The notes beneath the pieces are model-generated. The model was not told the origin of the DNA. It did no database searches and saw only the letters and a program-made list of their open reading frames with translations. From CAYWGR01 sp964458015 (GTDB lineage: Bacteria > Planctomycetota > Planctomycetia > Pirellulales > Thermoguttaceae), in the NCBI GenBank assembly GCA_964458015.1, contig CAYWGR010000211.1, positions 1 to 8,728 of the forward strand: a stretch of DNA of 8,728 bases, in the 5' to 3' direction. This document shows, in pieces, positions 5,414 to 8,728 of the stretch (positions are counted from its first letter, which is position 1; every line of letters starts with the position of its first letter). The position numbers and the translations under genes were made by a program.

Positions 5414-6313
5414 TTACTTGGTGCTTTCACGCCCTCCGCCGCCACGCCACTGGCTGGGCGACATCCCCGTCTTTTTCTTGAAAATCTTCGAGAAATGGTA
5501 GGGGTTCTCGAAATGCAGCTTCGCGGCCACCTGCCAAACGGCCAGCGTCGTGCCGTGCAGCATTTCCCGGGCTTTGTGGATGCGCAACTGCAAGTGGTAT
5601 TGATACGGCGATAGCCCCGTCTGCTGCTTGAAAACACGGCGGAAATGCGCATAGCTCATGTGCAGCTTTCCCGCGAGTGTTTCCATATCCACCATCTCCT
5701 CGGCCGATTGGGCCAGCGTGATTTTGGCCTCCTGAATGGCTGCGGCCGCATGGCCGCCGGTTCGCGAACTTCGGACGGCCGCCAACGCCGCCGCTAAAAT
5801 CTCCATCGTGTTGGCGGCAATCAATTGCTGGTAGCCGGACGGTTCCAGCCGCACGCGGTCGAGCAGATTCAGATAGGGATGCAGAATCGTATCGTCCATG
5901 CCGGTGTTCAAAATCGGATCCCGGGGCGAAAAAAATCCGCGTTCGACCAATCGCCGAACGTAATCGCCGTTATAGCTGATCCAGTATTCGTCCCAACCGG
6001 TTCGCCGCAAAGGGCGATAGCGATGCCAGATGCCGGGGAACAACAGCATGACGCTGCCTGCCGGAATAGCGAGTTTTCCCGTCGGTTCCGACTCGAAAAC
6101 CCCTTCGCCGCGCGTGATGTAAAGCACCTGATACTCGGGCAAGATACGCCCACGATCCCAGGCGAATTGATAATGCTCGGGGTGAACGCTGCGAGGATAT
6201 CGGCTTCCCGGCGGCACGCTGGAACAACCGGTCCCCGTCACATAAAGATCCCATTGCATATCTCGCTCGCTAACCGGAAGGTAGCGGAAGTATTCTTTGG
6301 GCAAAATAGACAT
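5414..6313 (-). CDS. AraC-family transcriptional regulator, probable regulator of the rhamnose genes
   Basis: A 299-residue cytoplasmic DNA-binding protein. The N-terminal half (about 20-125) is an AraC-type cupin sensor domain: RILPEYQVLYITRGEGVFES, LAIPAGSVMLLFPGIWHRYRP, then TGWDEYWISYNG. The C-terminal domain (about 190-290) has two helix-turn-helix units: METLAGKLHMSYAHFRRVFKQ and VWQVAAKLHFENPYHFSKIFKK, with the family signature KKTGMSPSQWR. Length is normal for the family. Divergence from rhaA with a 354-bp shared upstream region suggests it activates rhaA-rhaT when it binds rhamnose or a derivative, like RhaS/RhaR in enterobacteria; the ligand itself is inferred from context. I chose the ATG at 6313 because a GGTGG motif lies 8 nt upstream; the in-frame ATG at 6331 adds six residues but lacks such a site. 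Confidence 0.88.
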   Translation of the reverse strand: MSILPKEYFRYLPVSERDMQWDLYVTGTGCSSVPPGSRYPRSVHPEHYQFAWDRGRILPEYQVLYITRGEGVFESEPTGKLAIPAGSVMLLFPGIWHRYRPLRRTGWDEYWISYNGDYVRRLVERGFFSPRDPILNTGMDDTILHPYLNLLDRVRLEPSGYQQLIAANTMEILAAALAAVRSSRTGGHAAAAIQEAKITLAQSAEEMVDMETLAGKLHMSYAHFRRVFKQQTGLSPYQYHLQLRIHKAREMLHGTTLAVWQVAAKLHFENPYHFSKIFKKKTGMSPSQWRGGGGRESTK

Positions 6314-6667
6314 GACACCCCCCACCGGCATTGCTTTTTCGTTGCAACGACCTTGTCGCGAAACCTTTTCCAGAATAATCGCCCCCAGCCAAGCGGGTCA
6401 AGCGCGGAGAGGGACAAATTGGGAAAAATATACAGCAATACTAGCGTATTAAGCTGTTAAGAGACTGTTCCACGACGCATTGCTTGGACTTGCCGGCCGG
6501 GACGCCGATCATTTTGCATCCGCCTGCCATCCCGCCTGCTCCGCTCCCAAGATGATGCTCATAAAAGACATCTTTCCGCGCACTTAGACTATTGTTTCTC
6601 TTTTGAGGCCGGTGTTAGATTGATCCAATTGCTTTGGTCCGTCATTTAACAAAATAAGGGTCCTGCC
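6314..6667. promoter_or_regulatory. Divergent control region between the AraC gene and rhaA
   Basis: No gene is supported. It should contain both promoters and the operators of the AraC-family protein. At 6437-6450 there is an inverted repeat AATAC-TAGC-GTATT, with CAGC (6433-6436) and GCTG (6453-6456) as near-symmetric outer arms; this is the best operator candidate. A weak sigma-70-like pair, TTGTTT (6592-6597) and TTAGAT (6615-6620), 17 bp apart, lies about 50 bp before the rhaA ATG. AAGGG at 6656-6660 is the rhaA ribosome binding site. Promoter calls here are tentative. Confidence 0.4.
6322..6326 (-). promoter_or_regulatory. Ribosome binding site deciding the AraC gene start
   Basis: On the minus strand GGTGG, continuing into a G-run, lies 8 nt before the ATG at 6313. 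The alternative ATG at 6331 is preceded by ACGAAAAAGCA, with no Shine-Dalgarno match. Confidence 0.4.
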
Positions 6668-7918
6668 ATGTCCATTGAGCAATCGTATTCGTTGGCCAAG
6701 GAACAATACGCCGCGTTGGGCGTTGATGTGGAAGCCGCACTAAAGACACTCGAACAAACGCCCATCTCGATCCAATGCTGGCAGGGCGATGACGTCAACG
6801 GCTTTGAGAGCACCGCCGGTCTCAGCGGCGGCATCATGGCCACGGGCAACTACCCGGGCCGAGCCCGCACGCCGGAAGAATTGCGTGCCGATGCCGCCAA
6901 GGCGCTCAGCTTGATCCCCGGCAAGCACCGTTTCAGCTTGCATGCCATTTATCTGGAACACGGCGGCAAAAAGATCGAGCGGACCGACATCACGCCCGCC
7001 CATTTCCAGGGCTGGATGGATTGGGCGGCACAATTGGGGATCGCTTTGGATTTCAACTCGACGTTCTTTTCGCATCCGAAGGCCGCCGACGGGTTCACGC
7101 TTTCCCATCGCGACGAGTCGATTCGCCGTTTCTGGGTCGAACACGGCATTGCCTGCCGCAAAATCGGCGAGGCAATGGGGCGTCGGCAAGGTTCCGTCTG
7201 CACCCACAACGTCTGGATTCCCGATGGCATGAAGGACGTCACGATCGACCGCAAGGGCCCGCGTGAAATCCTCAAAAAGTCGCTCAACGAGATGTTTGCC
7301 CCGGCCGTGGACCAAAAACTGTGCCGCGACTCGGTCGAAGCCAAGCTGTTCGGCATTGGGTCGGAAACCTACGTGGTCGGCTCGCACGAATTTTATATGG
7401 GCTACGCCGTGGCCAATAAGAAAATGCTGACCCTCGACGCCGGCCACTTCCACCCGACCGAGACGATTTCCGATAAAATCTCCTCGGTATTGACGTTCCT
7501 CGATGAAATTTTGCTGCACGTCAGCCGCGGCATCCGCTGGGATAGCGACCACGTGGTCATCTTGACCGACGATCTGCGGGCCATTGCCGAAGAGATCGTC
7601 CGGGGCGGCTACCTGAACCGCACCCATATCGGGCTCGATTTCTTCGATGCTAGCATCAACCGCGTGGCGGCCTGGACCATCGGCGTCCGATCCATGCTGA
7701 AAGCCCTCTTGCTGGCCTTGCTCGAACCCACGGCCAAGCTCCGCGACCTGGAAATCCGCGGCGATTTCACCTCGCGGTTGGCAATGGTCGAGGAACTTAA
7801 GTCGTTGCCGTTCGGCGCGATTTGGGATTACTACTGCCGGAAGCAAGGCGTGCCCGTCGGCGCGGCCTGGATCGACGAAGTCAAGCAATATGAAAAAGAC
7901 GTGCTTGCCAAACGCTAG
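6668..7918 (+). CDS. rhaA: L-rhamnose isomerase
   Basis: A 416-residue cytoplasmic metal-dependent TIM-barrel enzyme that converts L-rhamnose to L-rhamnulose, the first step of phosphorylating rhamnose breakdown. Length is nearly that of the E. coli enzyme (419). Recognisable blocks are ISIQCWQGDDVNGFE (33-47), GIMATGNYPGRARTPEELR (55-73), SLHAIYLE (90-97), LDFNSTFFSHP (127-137), NVWIPDG (181-187), GSHEFYMGYA (238-247), LDAGHFHPTE (256-265) and RWDSDHVV (290-297). His260, Asp292 and Asp294 align with the metal ligands His262, Asp294 and Asp296 of the E. coli protein. AAGGG lies 7 nt before the ATG. It is followed by rhaT on the same strand and divergent from the AraC regulator, so it is likely rhamnose-inducible. 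The sequence is intact with no odd residues seen. Confidence 0.97.
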   Translation: MSIEQSYSLAKEQYAALGVDVEAALKTLEQTPISIQCWQGDDVNGFESTAGLSGGIMATGNYPGRARTPEELRADAAKALSLIPGKHRFSLHAIYLEHGGKKIERTDITPAHFQGWMDWAAQLGIALDFNSTFFSHPKAADGFTLSHRDESIRRFWVEHGIACRKIGEAMGRRQGSVCTHNVWIPDGMKDVTIDRKGPREILKKSLNEMFAPAVDQKLCRDSVEAKLFGIGSETYVVGSHEFYMGYAVANKKMLTLDAGHFHPTETISDKISSVLTFLDEILLHVSRGIRWDSDHVVILTDDLRAIAEEIVRGGYLNRTHIGLDFFDASINRVAAWTIGVRSMLKALLLALLEPTAKLRDLEIRGDFTSRLAMVEELKSLPFGAIWDYYCRKQGVPVGAAWIDEVKQYEKDVLAKR

Positions 7919-7958
7919 TTTATTTTGACAATGGAACGCAACTGGTTTTTTGAAGGAC

Positions 7959-8050
7959 AAGTCACAATAGCCGGGAGCTAACAGCTCCCGGAGTGCCGTT
8001 GCGAAATTGCGCACATTCCGGGAGCTGTTAGCTCCCGGCTATTGTGACTT
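7959..8050. repeat. REPIN- or MITE-like element: two 34-bp perfect inverted arms between rhaA and rhaT
   Basis: The left arm 7959-7992 and the right arm 8017-8050 are exact reverse complements over 34 bp, separated by 24 bp. Each arm also contains its own palindrome, CCGGGAGCT-AAC-AGCTCCCGG (9-bp arms, 3-nt loop), next to a flank reading GTCACAATAG. The spacer itself starts GTGC and ends GCACAT, allowing more pairing. Two inverted palindromic repeats with a short spacer is the structure of REPINs, which are mobilised by RAYT (IS200-like) transposases. No transposase gene lies here. It starts 41 bp after the rhaA stop and ends 31 bp before rhaT, so it would fold in the mRNA and could change the balance between the two genes. 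Confidence 0.85.
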
Positions 8051-8081
8051 ACCAAAAGATCCACAAAGCAAAGGAGCCGTC

Positions 8082-8728
8082 ATGCCATTGTTCGCCGAAG
8101 TTGTCGATGCTGCCACGAATCCGATGTTGGGTGTGTTCATTTTCGTCCTCGGAGGTTTGGCGGGAGCTATCTTCTATCTGCCATTTAAGAAGGTGACGAA
8201 CTGGGCTTGGGAAAGCTATTGGTTCATTTATTCCATATTCGCATTGATCCTCGTGCCCTGGGCGCTGGCGTTTAGCATGTCGCCCAATACATGCTCGGTG
8301 ATCAAGTCCACGCCGGTCAAGGAAATCGCTCTCTGCATGATCTTCGGAGCCATGTGGGGCGTCGGCAACCTTACCTGGGGCTTGATGATTCGCTACCTGG
8401 GCTTTGGATTGGGGCTTGCCATCGGTTGCGGACTATGCTCCGCCGCCGGCACCTTGATTCCGCCGTTGGCCAAGGGCGACCTAGGCCCCCTGTTGGCGAC
8501 TTCCGCGGGCCAAGCCTCATTGGCTGGCGTCGTGGTTTCGCTGATCGGCATCTTTTTCGTCGGCGGCGCGGGCATGAGCAAAGAATCAGAGCTTTCCGAG
8601 GACGCCAAAAAAGCCGCCGTGGCCGAGTACAACTTCAAGCTCGGTATTTGTGCGGCCATCTTCTCGGGCATCATGAGCGCAGGCATGAACTTCGGCCTGC
8701 AAGCCGGCGAAGACCCGGAGCTGACGCG
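8082..8728 (+). CDS. rhaT: L-rhamnose-proton symporter RhaT (3' end beyond window)
   Basis: 215 codons of a membrane transporter that imports L-rhamnose with protons; the E. coli protein has about 344 residues, so roughly the first 60 percent is present. AAGGAG at 8071-8076, 5 nt before the ATG, supports the start. Family blocks are NPMLGVFIFVLGGLAGAIFYLPFKKV (13-38, first 20 residues being typical), WAWESYW (41-47), a GAMWGVGNLTWGL segment (89-101), MIRYLGFGLGLAIGCGLCSA (102-121) and GTLIPPL (123-129). Hydrophobic segments fall at about 14-35, 46-66, 81-101, 106-126, 145-163 and 187-207. A charged loop (KESELSEDAKKAA, 167-179) separates the fifth and sixth. It follows rhaA on the same strand after the inverted-repeat element and is likely co-regulated with it. 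The frame is open to the right edge. Confidence 0.93.
   Translation, partial: MPLFAEVVDAATNPMLGVFIFVLGGLAGAIFYLPFKKVTNWAWESYWFIYSIFALILVPWALAFSMSPNTCSVIKSTPVKEIALCMIFGAMWGVGNLTWGLMIRYLGFGLGLAIGCGLCSAAGTLIPPLAKGDLGPLLATSAGQASLAGVVVSLIGIFFVGGAGMSKESELSEDAKKAAVAEYNFKLGICAAIFSGIMSAGMNFGLQAGEDPELT

Noticed and set aside
5149..5652. Minus-strand frame with a protein-like stretch (VIDTQIANVPASTANTAVSAK) after the AraC stop
   Set aside because: It overlaps both flanking genes in other frames; the plausible-looking stretch coincides with the nested hairpin, so its composition comes from the inverted repeat.
6740..8014. Long open frame (424 codons) on the minus strand opposite rhaA
   Set aside because: It lies antisense to a clear L-rhamnose isomerase, its protein shows no family motifs, and long antisense frames are expected opposite GC-rich genes.
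7959..8050. Complete insertion sequence or transposon
   Set aside because: Only 92 bp long, with no transposase gene and no clear target duplication (flanks differ).

Overview
This 8.7-kb window looks like chromosomal DNA from a member of the Planctomycetota, probably Pirellulales-like; a relative in the PVC group such as Verrucomicrobia is possible. The reasons are an ECF sigma factor of the Rhodopirellula/Verrucomicrobium type, a membrane FecR-like protein with an NPCBM-like C-terminal domain, a secreted protein with autotransporter-associated beta-strand repeats, and moderately GC-rich DNA with several repeat-type insertions.

Left part (1-4677, all minus strand, read right to left): sigma factor (4677-4144), FecR-like transmembrane protein (4147-2162, start overlapping the sigma stop as ATGA), then a secreted repeat protein (2030 running off the left edge, 676 codons visible). 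These look like one regulatory cassette: a sigma factor, its probable membrane partner, and a surface or secreted protein as a possible output. The FecR gene carries an in-frame insert made of a degenerate 7-bp repeat array flanked by a G-tract.

Middle (4678-5413): a 301-bp divergent intergenic region with a near-perfect 16-bp palindrome, a small conserved-looking 89-aa protein on the plus strand, and a convergent intergenic region holding a compact hairpin and a second, nested hairpin of about 87 nt.

Right part (5414-8728): a rhamnose-uptake and isomerisation locus. An AraC-family regulator (minus) is divergent from rhaA, L-rhamnose isomerase (plus), followed by rhaT, an L-rhamnose-proton symporter (plus, cut by the right edge). 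RhaT would bring in rhamnose, RhaA would convert it to L-rhamnulose, and the AraC protein is the obvious candidate regulator. Between rhaA and rhaT lies a 92-bp element: two 34-bp perfectly inverted arms, each itself palindromic, which is the architecture of a REPIN or small MITE.

The protein-coding content is of known families. The least explained parts are the repeat elements (heptamer array inside FecR, REPIN-like element, nested hairpin) and the unproven link between the sigma/FecR pair and the beta-strand repeat protein.
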